Made by a program: the position numbers and the translations under genes. A stretch of 64,000 bases of DNA, taken from NCBI RefSeq assembly GCF_900109265.1, contig NZ_FNZM01000011.1:62001-126000 (forward strand), in the 5' to 3' direction. How positions within the stretch are numbered: position 1 is the stretch's first letter; every line of letters starts with the position of its first letter. The notes beneath the pieces were generated by a model that worked only from the letters and a program-made list of their open reading frames with translations, was not told the DNA's origin and did no database searches. This stretch comes from Paraburkholderia tropica. Its GTDB lineage: Bacteria; Pseudomonadota; Gammaproteobacteria; Burkholderiales; Burkholderiaceae. Of this stretch, positions 9,163-18,359 are shown piece after piece.

Positions 9163-10674
9163 ATGGACTTTAGCATAAAAGCCTGTGATTGGAGCAAAGG
9201 CGGGGAAGGCCCCTTCCTGACCGGCAAGTCGGATTGCGTCGTGGTGGGTGTCTTCGAGGCCCAAACCCTCTCCGGCGCGGCATTCGCGCTCAATGCGGCG
9301 CTCGGCGGCACGATCGCCCGCGTCGTCAAGGCCGGCGATATCGACGGCAAGGCCGGTTCCACGCTGTTCCTGCCCGAAGTGACGGGCATCGGCGCGTCGC
9401 GCGTGCTGCTCGTCGGTCTCGGCAAGCAGGATGCGTTCGGCCAGAAAGCCTATAACGACGCAGCCCGTGCGGCATGGCGCGTGATCCTCGGCACGCGCAT
9501 CGCCCAGGTGACCTTCACGCTCGCGCAACTGCCCATCAAGGAGCGCACGAGCGACTGGGGCGTGCGCGCCGCGATTCAGGTCCTGCGCACCGAGACCTAC
9601 CGCTTCACGCAGATGAAGAGCAAGCCCGACGTCACGCAGCGCGCGCTCAAGCGCGTGGTGTTCAGCGTCGACGCCGCCGACGAGAAGGTGGCGAAGGTCG
9701 CCGCGAAGCAGGCCGTGGCGCTCGCCAACGGCATGGACCTCACGCGCGACCTCGGCAACCTGCCGGGCAACGTCTGCACGCCCACCTATCTGGCCGCCAC
9801 CGCGAAGAAGCTCGCGCGCGACTGGAAGCTCAAGGTCGAAGTGCTGGGCCAGCGTCAGATCGAAGCGCTCAAGATGGGTTCGTTTCTTTCTGTAACAAAG
9901 GGCTCGGTCGAACCGCCGCAGTTCATCGTGCTGCATTACCAGGGCGCCAGCGCGAAATCCGCGCCGATCGTGCTGGTCGGCAAGGGCGTCACGTTCGACA
10001 CCGGCGGCATTTCGCTCAAGCCCGGCGAGGGCATGGACGAGATGAAGTACGACATGTGCGGCGCGGGCTCGGTGCTCGGCACGATTCGCGCGGTCGCCGA
10101 AATGGGCCTGAAGCTCAACGTGATCGGCATCATCCCGGCCTGCGAGAACATGCCCGCGGGCAACGCCACCAAGCCGGGCGATGTCGTCACGACGATGGCG
10201 GGCCTCACGGTCGAAGTGCTCAACACCGACGCCGAAGGCCGTCTGATCCTGTGCGACGCGCTCACCTACGCCGAACGCTTCAAGCCGGCAGCGGTGATCG
10301 ACATCGCCACGCTCACGGGCGCGTGCATCATCGCGCTCGGCCATCACAACAGCGGCCTGTTCTCGAAGGACGACGCGCTCGCGGGCGAACTGCTCGACGC
10401 GTCGCGCGAAGCTTCCGACCCGGCCTGGCGTATGCCGCTCGACGACGAGTATCAGGATCAGCTCAAGTCGAATTTCGCCGATCTCGCCAATATCGGCGGG
10501 CGTCCGGCGGGCAGCGTGACGGCGGCGTGCTTCCTCTCGCGCTTCACCGAAGCGTATCCGTGGGCGCACCTCGACATCGCGGGCACCGCATGGAAGAGCG
10601 GCGCGGCGAAGGGCGCAACGGGCCGTCCGGTGCCGCTGCTGGCGCAATTCCTGATCGATCGCGCCGCGCAGTGA
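9163..10674 (+). CDS. pepA: Leucyl aminopeptidase (PepA)
   Basis: Cytosolic dizinc M17 aminopeptidase that removes N-terminal residues from peptides; PepA can also act as a DNA-binding protein in some bacteria. The family signature NTDAEGRL lies at about residues 354-361. The metal/catalytic lysine region VGKGVTFDTGGISLKP is present, as is LTGACIIALGHHNSGLF near residue 385. The length (503 residues) is normal. The ATG at 9163 follows GAGGACAAG. A -10-like GATAAT at 9112-9117 lies about 45 bases upstream. HolC follows, as in many proteobacteria. Confidence 0.96.
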   Translation: MDFSIKACDWSKGGEGPFLTGKSDCVVVGVFEAQTLSGAAFALNAALGGTIARVVKAGDIDGKAGSTLFLPEVTGIGASRVLLVGLGKQDAFGQKAYNDAARAAWRVILGTRIAQVTFTLAQLPIKERTSDWGVRAAIQVLRTETYRFTQMKSKPDVTQRALKRVVFSVDAADEKVAKVAAKQAVALANGMDLTRDLGNLPGNVCTPTYLAATAKKLARDWKLKVEVLGQRQIEALKMGSFLSVTKGSVEPPQFIVLHYQGASAKSAPIVLVGKGVTFDTGGISLKPGEGMDEMKYDMCGAGSVLGTIRAVAEMGLKLNVIGIIPACENMPAGNATKPGDVVTTMAGLTVEVLNTDAEGRLILCDALTYAERFKPAAVIDIATLTGACIIALGHHNSGLFSKDDALAGELLDASREASDPAWRMPLDDEYQDQLKSNFADLANIGGRPAGSVTAACFLSRFTEAYPWAHLDIAGTAWKSGAAKGATGRPVPLLAQFLIDRAAQ

Positions 10675-10735
10675 TGCAGGTGTTGCAAACCATGCTGGAA
10701 AGCGGGGCAGGCATGAAAATAGCGGCGGGGCGGGC

Positions 10736-11152
10736 ATGACGCGCATCGACTTTCATACGAATGTCGGCGACTCGCTGCTGTACGCATGCCGTCTCGTGCG
10801 CAAGGCGTATCAGGCGGGCCAGCAGGCGGTCGTGCTGGCCGAGCCTGGGCGCCTGCGCGCTTTCGACGAGATGTTGTGGACGTTCTCGCCGCTCGACTTC
10901 GTGCCGCATTGCATGGCCGACAGCGCGCACGCGGCCGAGACGCCCATCGTGCTGGCCACGGACCTCGAGCGCGCGCCGCATCATCGCGTGCTGCTCAATC
11001 TCGGCGCCGAAGTGCCGCCGCAGTTCGCCCGTTTCGAGCGCCTGCTCGAAGTGATCGGCGATGCGCCCGAGGAACTCGCGTCCGGGCGCGAGCGCTACCG
11101 CTTCTATCGCGATCGCGGCTATGCGCTGAACAACTACAAGCAGGGCAGTTGA
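10736..11152 (+). CDS. holC: DNA polymerase III chi subunit
   Basis: A 138-residue HolC, the clamp-loader accessory subunit that bridges polymerase III holoenzyme to single-strand-binding protein. It begins MTRIDFHTNVGDSLLYACRLVRKAY and contains FDEMLWTFSPLDFVPH and RYRFYRDRGYALNNYKQG near the end, all typical of the family. It lies 61 bases after pepA, the usual neighbour, and is followed by an unrecognised gene with a strong ribosome site. Confidence 0.93.
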   Translation: MTRIDFHTNVGDSLLYACRLVRKAYQAGQQAVVLAEPGRLRAFDEMLWTFSPLDFVPHCMADSAHAAETPIVLATDLERAPHHRVLLNLGAEVPPQFARFERLLEVIGDAPEELASGRERYRFYRDRGYALNNYKQGS

Positions 11153-11193
11153 CGCGCCTCGCCTTGCTTGACCGACTTTCGAAGGAGGCGATC

Positions 11194-11856
11194 ATGCCCG
11201 ATCTCCACGACGTCGACGAGGCGCCGATTCCCATGCTGGACGAGGTGCTGGTCAACGGCAACCTGCTGCGTGCGCGTTCGCCGTTCGAGCGCGCCGAAGC
11301 GCCGCAGGGCGAGGCTGCGGCCGTTCACGTTCAAGCGGGTGAAGCCGGTCATGGCGAGCACGCGGAATTGAGCGGCGATGCCGGTCAAGGCAGCCGTCTC
11401 GATCCGCTCGATCACATCGATCACGACGATCTGCCCGAACTGGTCGATCGCTTCGAGCCGCTCGTGCAGATGACGCCCGCCAGTGCGGCAGCCGCACTCG
11501 CGGCCGCGAACGCCGCGCCGGAGCCGCAGTTGTCGGCGCATGCCGAAGCGCAGACTCCGGTTCAAACACCCGCGCAATCCACCGCTTACGAACCCGAAGG
11601 CCTCTTCGCCCACGACGCCGACGCGCTCGTCGAGCGTCTGCGGGGACGCGCGCTGAGTTGGCTCACCGGCGAAGGGCGCGGTGTGATCGAGGCGCGTTGC
11701 AGTGCCGCGATGCAGGAGCACGCGCACTGGATCGTCGGGCAGGTGTCGCGCGAGATCGGTCTCGCGCTCGAAACGGAACTGAAGGGCTGGGTGAAGGCCG
11801 CAGTGCGCGAGGAACTCGCCGCGCGCGCCGCACATAGCGGTTCGCACAAAGCCTGA
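11194..11856 (+). CDS. Conserved hypothetical protein, acidic and Ala-rich (possibly DUF2486)
   Basis: A 220-residue protein of unknown function. The start at ATG 11194 is supported by AAGGAGG at 11182-11188, five bases upstream. The N-terminal third (HDVDEAPIPMLDEVLVNG) is acidic. The middle is low-complexity Ala/Gln/Pro-rich with repeated QTPVQTPAQ. The last ~90 residues look like an amphipathic helical region (DADALVERLRGRALSWL through AVREELAARAA). No signal peptide or membrane segment is visible. It resembles the DUF2486 proteins found after holC in Burkholderia, but I recall that family only loosely. Confidence 0.75.
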   Translation: MPDLHDVDEAPIPMLDEVLVNGNLLRARSPFERAEAPQGEAAAVHVQAGEAGHGEHAELSGDAGQGSRLDPLDHIDHDDLPELVDRFEPLVQMTPASAAAALAAANAAPEPQLSAHAEAQTPVQTPAQSTAYEPEGLFAHDADALVERLRGRALSWLTGEGRGVIEARCSAAMQEHAHWIVGQVSREIGLALETELKGWVKAAVREELAARAAHSGSHKA

Positions 11857-11972
11857 GCGGCGCGCGTTCGAGTTTTCTGAATTCTTGAATGCTTTCGCTG
11901 CGGCGCGTCACGACCGGTGCGCGCCGCACGCGTCTCGATGGCGCGCCGGTTTGCCACGCGCGCGTTAGCGCA

Positions 11973-12332
11973 TCACTTGAGCGTGAGAATCCAGCCGGCG
12001 AGCGTGGCCGCCTGGCCGGGGCTCAGTTGCGTGTTGGCGGGCATGGGCACGACGCCCCAGACGCCGCTGCTGCCTTCCGCGATCTTGTGGGCGAGATAGT
12101 TCTGCGCGTCCGGCTTGCCGGCGTACTTCGCGGCGACGTCGCGCAGTGCGGGACCCATGAAGGTGCGCGTGACCGAATGACAGCTCATGCAGTTCTGCTG
12201 CTGGGCGAGGGCGAGTGCGCCGGGCGCGTTCTGCACCTGCGCTTGTGCCTGTACGTGCGACGCGGCGAGGAGAAACGTGAGCGCGGCGGCGAGCGTCGCT
12301 GTCTTGTTCTTCGCTTGCGACTTCTGTTTCAT
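11973..12332 (-). CDS. Class I cytochrome c (c551/c552-like), exported
   Basis: A 119-residue small c-type cytochrome for periplasmic electron transfer. The signal peptide is at residues 1-30 (KTATLAAALTFLLAASHVQAQA). The haem site is C-x2-C-H (CMSCHSVT). A distal methionine ligand is in WGVVPMPANTQLSP, and the C-terminal helix TLAGWILTLK is typical of the c551 fold. It is encoded alone, downstream of ilvD, with 179 bases between them. The redox partner cannot be told from context. Confidence 0.92.
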   Translation of the reverse strand: MKQKSQAKNKTATLAAALTFLLAASHVQAQAQVQNAPGALALAQQQNCMSCHSVTRTFMGPALRDVAAKYAGKPDAQNYLAHKIAEGSSGVWGVVPMPANTQLSPGQAATLAGWILTLK

Positions 12333-12381
12333 GCTGGTCTCCGCCAGCGTAGGCGCCGGCTGTGTCGACGCATTATAAGAG

Positions 12382-12414
12382 CAAAGGGCGCGCGGATTTT
12401 CCGTGCGCCCTTTG
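12382..12414 (-). terminator. Hairpin downstream of ilvD, possible terminator
   Basis: A 14-base arm (12382-12395) pairs with 12401-12414 with one internal G/T mismatch and an ATTTT loop. The T-run after it on the minus strand is weak (TTTGCTCTT). A TATAAT lies just beyond at 12372-12377 on the minus strand and could be the -10 element of the cytochrome gene. Confidence 0.5.
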
Positions 12415-12511
12415 CCGGGTTGCCGCCTGTGTTATCGCGCGCGCATTGCCGTGTGCATTGCTGCGAGTATTGCGTCTGGCGCGCTTCGTCCCGATTCCTG
12501 CTGGCTCACCC

Positions 12512-14185
12512 TCAGCCCGTCACGGCGCCCTTGTTCGCGGGCCGCGCGAGCGCCGCGAACTTCGCGAGCACGCCGCGCGTATAACGCGGCGCGGGTTGCT
12601 TCCACGTGGCGCGGCGGCGCGCGAGTTCGGCGTCGTCGATGTTCAGTTGCAGCAACAGCCGGTGCGCATCGATGGTGATCGAATCGCCTTCCTGCACGAG
12701 CGCGATCGTGCCGCCCTCGAACGCCTCGGGCGCGACGTGCCCGACCACCATGCCCCACGTGCCGCCCGAGAAGCGACCGTCGGTGATGAGCCCGACCGTT
12801 TCGCCGAGCCCCTTGCCGATGATCGCCGACGTCGGCGCGAGCATCTCCGGCATGCCGGGTCCGCCCTTCGGCCCGAGGTAGCGCAGCACGACCACGTCGC
12901 CGGCCTGGATCTTGTCGGCGAGGATCGCGTCCATCGCGCTCTGCTCGTCGTCGAACACGCGCGCCGGGCCGGTGATCACCGGATTCTTCAGCCCCGTGAT
13001 CTTGGCGACCGCGCCCTCGGTCGCGAGATTGCCCTTGAGAATCGCGAGGTGGCCTTCCTTGTAGAGCGCCTGGTCGATCGGATAAATCACCTTCTGGTCG
13101 GCGCGCGGTTGCGACGGCACGTCCTTGAGTTCTTCCGCGATCGTGCGGCCCGTGATGGTCATGCAGTCGCCGTTGAGCAGGCCTGCGTCGAGCAGCAGCT
13201 TGAGCACCTGCGGAATGCCGCCCGCCGCGTGCAGGTCGGTGGCCACATACTGGCCCGAGGGCTTGAGGTCGCAGATGACCGGCACCTTCTTGCGCATGCG
13301 CTCGAAGTCGTCGATGGTCCAGTCGATTTCGGCGGCGTGCGCGATGGCCAGATAGTGCAGCACGGCATTGGTCGAGCCGCCCGTCGCCATGATCAGCGCC
13401 ACGGCGTTTTCGATCGATGCCTTCGTGATGATGTCGCGCGGCTTGAGGTCTTTCTTGACCGCTTCGACGAGCACGCGCGCCGACTCCGCCGCCGAATCCA
13501 CCTTCTCCTGATCGGGATTCGCCATCGTCGACGAATAGAGCAGCGACATGCCGAGCGCCTCGAACGACGAGCTCATCGTGTTGGCCGTGTACATGCCGCC
13601 GCACGAGCCGGTCGACGGACACGCGTTCTGTTCGACGCCCTCGAAATCCTCCTCGCTCATGCGGCCCGCCGTGAATTCGCCGACGGCCTCGAACGCCGAG
13701 ACGATCGTCAGGTCCTTGCCCTTCCAGTGGCCCGGCCGGATCGTGCCGCCGTACACGTAGATGCCCGGCACATTGATGCGCGCGAGCGCGATCATGCCGC
13801 CGGGCATGTTCTTGTCGCAGCCGCCGATCACGACCACGCCGTCCATCCACTGGCCCTGGACGCAGGTCTCGATGCAGTCGGCGATCACTTCGCGCGAGAC
13901 GAGCGAGTACTTCATGCCTTCGGTGCCCATCGACATGCCGTCGGAAATGGTCGGCGTGCCGAAAGTCTGGGCGTTGGCGTCGGCGTCCTTGAGCGCGCCC
14001 ACGGCGGCGTCGGCGAGCCGTTGCAGGCCCGCGTTGCAAGGCGTGATGGTCGAATGGCCGTTGGCGACGCCGATCATCGGCTTGTCGAAGTCGGCCTTCT
14101 CGTAGCCGAGCGCGTAAAACATCGAACGGTTCGGCGAGCGCGCGACGCCTTGCGTGATGTGCTTCGAACGACGGTTGTATGCCAT
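12512..14185 (-). CDS. ilvD: Dihydroxy-acid dehydratase
   Basis: Converts 2,3-dihydroxy-acids to 2-keto acids in the third step of valine/isoleucine (and pantothenate precursor) synthesis. It is an Fe-S cytosolic enzyme. Cluster cysteines are visible in GGCDKNMPGG and STGSCGGMYTANTM; FSGGTWGMVVGHVAPEA is in the C-terminal domain. The 557-residue length matches the IlvD/Edd family. Start at MAYNRRSKHITQGVARSPNR. It is divergent from a LysR regulator across 138 bases. A sugar-acid dehydratase of the same family is the alternative, but the N-terminus fits true IlvD. Confidence 0.94.
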   Translation of the reverse strand: MAYNRRSKHITQGVARSPNRSMFYALGYEKADFDKPMIGVANGHSTITPCNAGLQRLADAAVGALKDADANAQTFGTPTISDGMSMGTEGMKYSLVSREVIADCIETCVQGQWMDGVVVIGGCDKNMPGGMIALARINVPGIYVYGGTIRPGHWKGKDLTIVSAFEAVGEFTAGRMSEEDFEGVEQNACPSTGSCGGMYTANTMSSSFEALGMSLLYSSTMANPDQEKVDSAAESARVLVEAVKKDLKPRDIITKASIENAVALIMATGGSTNAVLHYLAIAHAAEIDWTIDDFERMRKKVPVICDLKPSGQYVATDLHAAGGIPQVLKLLLDAGLLNGDCMTITGRTIAEELKDVPSQPRADQKVIYPIDQALYKEGHLAILKGNLATEGAVAKITGLKNPVITGPARVFDDEQSAMDAILADKIQAGDVVVLRYLGPKGGPGMPEMLAPTSAIIGKGLGETVGLITDGRFSGGTWGMVVGHVAPEAFEGGTIALVQEGDSITIDAHRLLLQLNIDDAELARRRATWKQPAPRYTRGVLAKFAALARPANKGAVTG

Positions 14186-14323
14186 GGGGACGCTCCGTGT
14201 CTCGATTTCGATTGTTGTGGGGATGAGGGGACGTGCGTGTCAGGATGGTGTGTCGCGAGCGCAATGTCCAATATATTATTCGTGGCTTATTGAGTCGAAA
14301 AACATATCAATTGAGTGGTCACG

Positions 14324-15295
14324 ATGAGTCTCGCGAGTCCCGATCTGCGCCAGTTGCGCTACTTCGTGGCGGTGGCGGAGGAGCAGCATTTCGGCCGCGC
14401 CGCCGCGCGCCTGTCGATGACGCAGCCGCCGCTCTCGCAGGCGATCCGCGCGCTGGAGGAGGCGCTTGGCGTGGAGCTGTTCGCGCGCACGCGCCGCTCG
14501 GTCGAGCTGACGGCCGTGGGTGCCGATCTGCTGCCGGAGGTGCGGCGCATTCTGGCTTCGGCGGACGCCTTGCGCCCGCTTGCGCAGAGTCTCGCGCGCG
14601 GCGAGGCGGGCGTGCTGGCGCTGGCTTTCGTCTCGACCGCCGACTACGGCCTGCTGCCGCTCCTGCTGCGCGACTTCGGCGCGCGCTATCCGCGCGTGCG
14701 GCTGCAACTGGCTGAAGCGACCAGCGACGTGCAGGTGGACGAACTGGTGGCGGGGCGCATCGACGCGGGCCTCGTGGTCGCGCCCGTGCCGCCGCGCCAC
14801 GCGGCGCAGCTCGCGTATCTGCCGGTCGCGCGCGAGCCGCTGGTGATCGCGATGCCGGCGGCGCTCTCGGCGCAACTCGGCGGCGCGGAAGCCGAAGCCG
14901 ACGCCGACGACGGCTGGTGCGCCACGCCCGTGAACCTGCGCGATCTCGCCGACGTGCCGCTCGTCGTGTTTCCGCGCCATCTGGCCCCGGGTTTTCACGA
15001 CACGATCATGGACTGCTACGGCGCGGCCGGTCTCGCGCCGCGCGTGGGCCAGGAAGCGATCCAGATGCAGACGATCGTGAGCCTCGTCTCGGCGGGCATG
15101 GGCGTGGCGCTGGTGCCGCAGTCGCTGCGGCATCTGCGGCGCACGGGCGTGGTCTACCGGCCGCTCGCGCAGGCCGTGCCGACGATCGAAACCGGCCTCG
15201 TCTGGCGCGTGCAGGAGGTGAGCCCGGTGCTGGCGGCGTTCATCGAGATCGTGCGCGCGCATGCGGCGACGGTGAACGCGCAGCCGCACGCGTGA
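14324..15295 (+). CDS. LysR-family transcriptional regulator
   Basis: A 323-residue LysR regulator. The N-terminal winged helix-turn-helix (LRQLRYFVAVAEEQHFGRAA, then SMTQPPLSQAIRALEEALG) is followed by a periplasmic-binding-like effector domain. ATG 14324 was preferred; a GTG at 14315 three codons earlier is possible. Being divergent from ilvD, it may control ilvD or itself through the AT-rich 138-base gap, but LysR genes near ilvD in this group are not always its regulators. The N-terminal sequence resembles BenM/CatM/AlsR-type LysR proteins. The effector is unknown. Confidence 0.9.
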   Translation: MSLASPDLRQLRYFVAVAEEQHFGRAAARLSMTQPPLSQAIRALEEALGVELFARTRRSVELTAVGADLLPEVRRILASADALRPLAQSLARGEAGVLALAFVSTADYGLLPLLLRDFGARYPRVRLQLAEATSDVQVDELVAGRIDAGLVVAPVPPRHAAQLAYLPVAREPLVIAMPAALSAQLGGAEAEADADDGWCATPVNLRDLADVPLVVFPRHLAPGFHDTIMDCYGAAGLAPRVGQEAIQMQTIVSLVSAGMGVALVPQSLRHLRRTGVVYRPLAQAVPTIETGLVWRVQEVSPVLAAFIEIVRAHAATVNAQPHA

Positions 15296-15503
15296 AGTCC
15301 CGGCGGCCGACGCGTGTGCACGGCGCCTTCATCTCTGTCCCTTAAAATCGCGGATCAGCACGATCAGCGAGAAATGTGCATTTTGGCTCGCGCGCCCCGG
15401 CGTCGGCGATAATGTCACCCCTCGGCGCCGCGTAACGTGCAACCCGCGTGGCGTATCTTGCAACCCGCTTTCAAGCTCACCGCCGACAAGAATCCACTTC
15501 ACG

Positions 15504-16445
15504 ATGCTCATCCATCCGAATTTCGACCCCGTCGCCATCCATCTGGGGCCGCTCGCCGTGCGCTGGTACGGCCTCATGTATCTCGTCGGCTTTATTCTCG
15601 CGATCGTGATCGGCCGTCTGCGCCTGCGTCTGCCGTATGTGGCCGCGCAGGGCTGGACCGCCAAGGACATCGACGACATGCTGTTCTACGGCGTGCTCGG
15701 CACGATCCTCGGCGGGCGTCTCGGCTACGTGCTGTTCTACAAGGCGAGCTGGTACTTCGCGCATCCGCTCGACATCTTCAAGGTGTGGGAAGGCGGCATG
15801 TCGTTCCACGGCGGTTTCCTCGGCGTGACCTTCGCGATGATCCTGTTCGCGTGGCAACGCGGCCGCACGTGGCTGCAGGTCACCGACTTCGTCGCGCCGA
15901 TGGTGCCGACGGGTCTCGCCGCCGGGCGTCTCGGCAACTTCATCAACGGCGAACTGTGGGGCCGCGTGACCTCGCCGGATTCGCCCTGGGCGATGATGTT
16001 CCCGGGCGCCGCGAACGACGACGCCGCGTGGCTGCAAACGCATCCCGCGCTGGCCGCGAAGTGGCATCTGAACGAAGTGTTCGCGCAATATCATCTGCTG
16101 CCGCGCCATCCGTCCGAGCTGTACGAGATCGCGCTCGAAGGCATCGCGCTGTTCTTCGTGCTGATCCTGTTCTCGCGCAAGCAGCGCCCCGTCGGCGCGA
16201 TTTCGGCGATGTTCCTGATCGGCTATGGCCTCGCGCGCTTCACGGTGGAATTCGCGCGCGAACCCGACGACTTCCTCGGCCTGCTCGCGCTCGGTCTGTC
16301 GATGGGCCAATGGCTGTCGCTGCCGATGATCATCGTGGGCGTGCTGCTGATGATCTGGGCGTATCGCCGCGCGAAGCGGGCCAACGGTGACAGCGGTGCG
16401 AACGGTGCGAACGGCACGCAGCAGACGGCTGCCGCGAAAAGCTGA
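15504..16445 (+). CDS. lgt: Prolipoprotein diacylglyceryl transferase
   Basis: Inner-membrane enzyme that moves diacylglycerol from phosphatidylglycerol onto the lipobox cysteine of prolipoproteins. The family signature GRLGNFINGELWGRVT lies at about residues 141-156, HPSELYEIALEGI follows, and several transmembrane helices run from VGFILAIVIGRL to MIIVGVLLMIWAY. The length of 313 residues includes an Asn/Gly/Ala-rich C-terminal tail. Lipoproteins that would need it occur in this window (49.9 and 52.1 kb). A TAAAAT at 15343-15348 is a candidate -10. Confidence 0.95.
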   Translation: MLIHPNFDPVAIHLGPLAVRWYGLMYLVGFILAIVIGRLRLRLPYVAAQGWTAKDIDDMLFYGVLGTILGGRLGYVLFYKASWYFAHPLDIFKVWEGGMSFHGGFLGVTFAMILFAWQRGRTWLQVTDFVAPMVPTGLAAGRLGNFINGELWGRVTSPDSPWAMMFPGAANDDAAWLQTHPALAAKWHLNEVFAQYHLLPRHPSELYEIALEGIALFFVLILFSRKQRPVGAISAMFLIGYGLARFTVEFAREPDDFLGLLALGLSMGQWLSLPMIIVGVLLMIWAYRRAKRANGDSGANGANGTQQTAAAKS

Positions 16446-16475
16446 AGCGCACAGCGCCCACGCTGAAGTCCCATG

Positions 16476-16507
16476 AAAAAAGCCACGGTGTTTGCCGTGG
16501 CTTTTTT
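16476..16507. terminator. Bidirectional terminator between lgt and the SIMPL gene
   Basis: A perfect 13-bp stem, AAAAAAGCCACGG at 16476-16488 with its complement at 16495-16507. The A and T runs allow it to work on both strands. Confidence 0.9.
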
Positions 16508-16550
16508 GTTTGGCAGCGCGTTAAAACGTGCTTTCGCAGGCGCTGTCGCG

Positions 16551-17279
16551 TTACTTCATCTGCACCGAGCCCGAGACGTTGACCGTCACGGTGGAGGTGC
16601 CGCCTTCGAGCGGCATGGGTGCCATCTTCGCGTCGGCGCTGGCGGCGCGCGCGCTCATCATCATCATCGGACGCGGCGGCACACCGGAGTGACCCACGTT
16701 GACGTCGCGGATCGCATAGCCGCTGTAGCCGAACGCGCGCGCATTCGCGGACGCCTGATCGCGGAACGACGCGATCGCTTCGCTCGACAGCTTCTGTTCG
16801 GCGGCGCGCTGCGCTTCGGGCGAGAGCGAGAACGCCACGTTGCCGACCTGCATGACCGACGAGATATCGCCCGCGAGTTTCGACGCGGCGGCGAAGTTGC
16901 GCGATTCGAGCACGACCTCGGTGCGGCCGCGCCAGGCGGAGATGCGGCCGTCGCGGTCGGTGGACGGGTAGATCGAGAACTGGCCCGAGCGCGCGGTCAC
17001 GCCGTTGACGCCCTTGGCTTTTTGCAGCGCGGAGTCGGCGCGCTGATTGAGCGTGCTGGTCAGCGACGCGGGATCGCTCGCTTCCTGCTCGTAGAACAAC
17101 GTGATCGTGACGACATCCTGCGGCACCTCGGCGCTCGCCTGGGCCGACAGCGAGAGCACGCCGGAGGGCTGATAGCGCGCATCGCTCTGCGCGAAGGCGG
17201 CGCTGGGCGCGAGCGTCAAGGCGAGCGGAATCGCAGCGGAAAGGGCGGCGGCGAGCGTGACGGCGGTTCTTTTCTTCAT
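16551..17279 (-). CDS. SIMPL domain (DUF541) exported protein
   Basis: A 242-residue periplasmic protein of the SIMPL/DUF541 family, function poorly defined and linked in other bacteria to oxidative or envelope stress. The signal peptide is MKKRTAVTLAAALSAAIPLA with a cut near APSAAFA-QS. The start at 17279 is set by AAGGAG six bases upstream; the frame runs open for another 20 codons but has no ribosome site there. The mature part contains GVLSLSAQASAEVPQD, a typical SIMPL N-terminus. It has its own 258-base upstream gap. Confidence 0.85.
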   Translation of the reverse strand: MKKRTAVTLAAALSAAIPLALTLAPSAAFAQSDARYQPSGVLSLSAQASAEVPQDVVTITLFYEQEASDPASLTSTLNQRADSALQKAKGVNGVTARSGQFSIYPSTDRDGRISAWRGRTEVVLESRNFAAASKLAGDISSVMQVGNVAFSLSPEAQRAAEQKLSSEAIASFRDQASANARAFGYSGYAIRDVNVGHSGVPPRPMMMMSARAASADAKMAPMPLEGGTSTVTVNVSGSVQMK

Positions 17280-17537
17280 TGTGGCTCCTTGCAGAACGAA
17301 TGCGCCGGCGGGTCGTTGCAGCACGTGGCAGCGCTGCACATCGCGCGACTGCCTGGACTGACGCGTACCGGCACGAGCGCATGATTGTGCTGAACTTCGC
17401 GCACGCGTGTCGGCTGCCTGTACGAAGGCACGGTCTGCTGCGTGGCGGCCGGCGTGTTCGTTAGGCGATGCGCCGCGCGCGGGGTTCCCGCACGCTGGCG
17501 GTTTTGCACACTTTGAAGATCGAGCGCCTGAAACAGG

Positions 17538-17996
17538 CTACATCAGCCGCTTCGTGATGAACTCCCACTCGGCGCGCGTGACCGGCGTGATCGAAAGGCG
17601 ATTGCCCTTGGCGAGCACGCGCATCTCGGCAAGCTCGTCGTGCTCGCGCAGCGTGGCGAGCGGAATCAGCGCGCACTTCTTCTTGAACACGACGTCGACG
17701 AGCATCCAGCGCGGCGTTTCCTGCGTGGATTTCGCGTCGTAGTAAGGGCTTTTCGGATCGAACTGTGTGGGATCGGGATACGCGGTGGAGGACACTTGCG
17801 CGAGCCCCGCGATGCCGGGTTCGGGACAGCTCGAATGATAGAAGAGCACGCCGTCGCCGATCTGCATGGTGTCGCGCATGAAATTGCGCGCCTGATAGTT
17901 GCGCACGCCGGTCCAGGGCAGCGAGTGCTGCGGCGCGTTGGCGAGATCGTCGATGCTCGCTTCGTCGGGTTCGGACTTCATCAGCCAGTAGCGCAT
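17538..17996 (-). CDS. EVE domain-containing protein
   Basis: A 152-residue EVE-domain (PUA-like fold) protein, related to human THYN1. It begins MRYWLMKSEPDEASIDDL, has WTGVRNYQARNFMRDTM and GDGVLFYHSS, and contains KSPYYDAKST. These proteins are thought to bind modified bases in DNA or RNA; the bacterial role is unclear. ATG 17996 was chosen because the homologous N-terminus starts there; the frame is open 14 codons further into the 6S RNA terminator. It sits downstream of the 6S RNA gene, where many bacteria have a 5-formyl-THF cyclo-ligase gene. Confidence 0.9.
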   Translation of the reverse strand: MRYWLMKSEPDEASIDDLANAPQHSLPWTGVRNYQARNFMRDTMQIGDGVLFYHSSCPEPGIAGLAQVSSTAYPDPTQFDPKSPYYDAKSTQETPRWMLVDVVFKKKCALIPLATLREHDELAEMRVLAKGNRLSITPVTRAEWEFITKRLM

Positions 17997-18030
17997 GACG
18001 TGAAGATCGATTTGTAGACCGCAAAAGGAA

Positions 18031-18060
18031 AACGGCATCGGACGCGTGTCCGATGCCGTT
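18031..18060 (-). terminator. Terminator of the 6S RNA transcript
   Basis: A perfect 13-bp stem (AACGGCATCGGAC at 18031-18043 and its complement at 18048-18060) with a GCGT loop, followed on the minus strand by TTTTCCTTTT. It sits between the 6S RNA 3' end and the EVE gene start. Confidence 0.8.
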
Positions 18061-18061
18061 C

Positions 18062-18248
18062 GAATAGGTCCCCGCCTTAGCCGCTAGGCCGGCATCCTGA
18101 ACCTGAGGTTCAGAATTGGTCGCAGTTAGCAGCACTTCGGGTACATCAGACAAGTGACGCGCACACCCGTGCTACAAATTTCCGCAACCGTGCACATGGC
18201 ATTGGTTCAAGGAATATATGACCTTGGCGAACCAGGCAGGGAAGCTGA
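18062..18248 (-). ncRNA. ssrS: 6S RNA
   Basis: Regulatory RNA that mimics an open promoter and binds the sigma-70 RNA polymerase holoenzyme. Read on the minus strand, the 3' part holds CTGAACCTCAGGTTCAGGAT followed by GCC, closely like the hairpin before the 3' end of E. coli 6S. The 5' part (CCCTGCCTGGTTCGCC) can pair with the 3' GGCTAAGGCGGGG to form the closing stem, leaving a central bulge. Its location just downstream of zapA is the classical ssrS locus, and an intrinsic terminator follows. Ends are approximate. Confidence 0.8.
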
Positions 18249-18298
18249 ACTGATTGCAACTGCCGTTGATGACAACCACAGCTGCTTAAACCTGTTTA

Positions 18299-18323
18299 GA
18301 AACGTATTCACTTCCTACGTTTC
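18299..18323. repeat. 8-bp perfect inverted repeat between zapA and 6S RNA
   Basis: GAAACGTA and TACGTTTC arms (18299-18306 and 18316-18323 on the + strand) around a nine-base spacer. It lies 37 bases after the zapA stop and about 50 bases upstream of the 6S RNA 5' end, so it could be a zapA 3' hairpin or an operator for ssrS. Confidence 0.6.
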
Positions 18324-18359
18324 GATGAATCCATTTTAGCGCATTATGCAGCGGCGTTT

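Noticed and set aside
9025..10746. 573-codon antisense frame to pepA
   Set aside because: No family features, composition typical of antisense shadows; pepA signature is on the plus strand.
18154..18339. 61-codon plus-strand frame opposite the 6S RNA
   Set aside because: It lies on the complement of a structured RNA, has no ribosome site and no similarity pattern.
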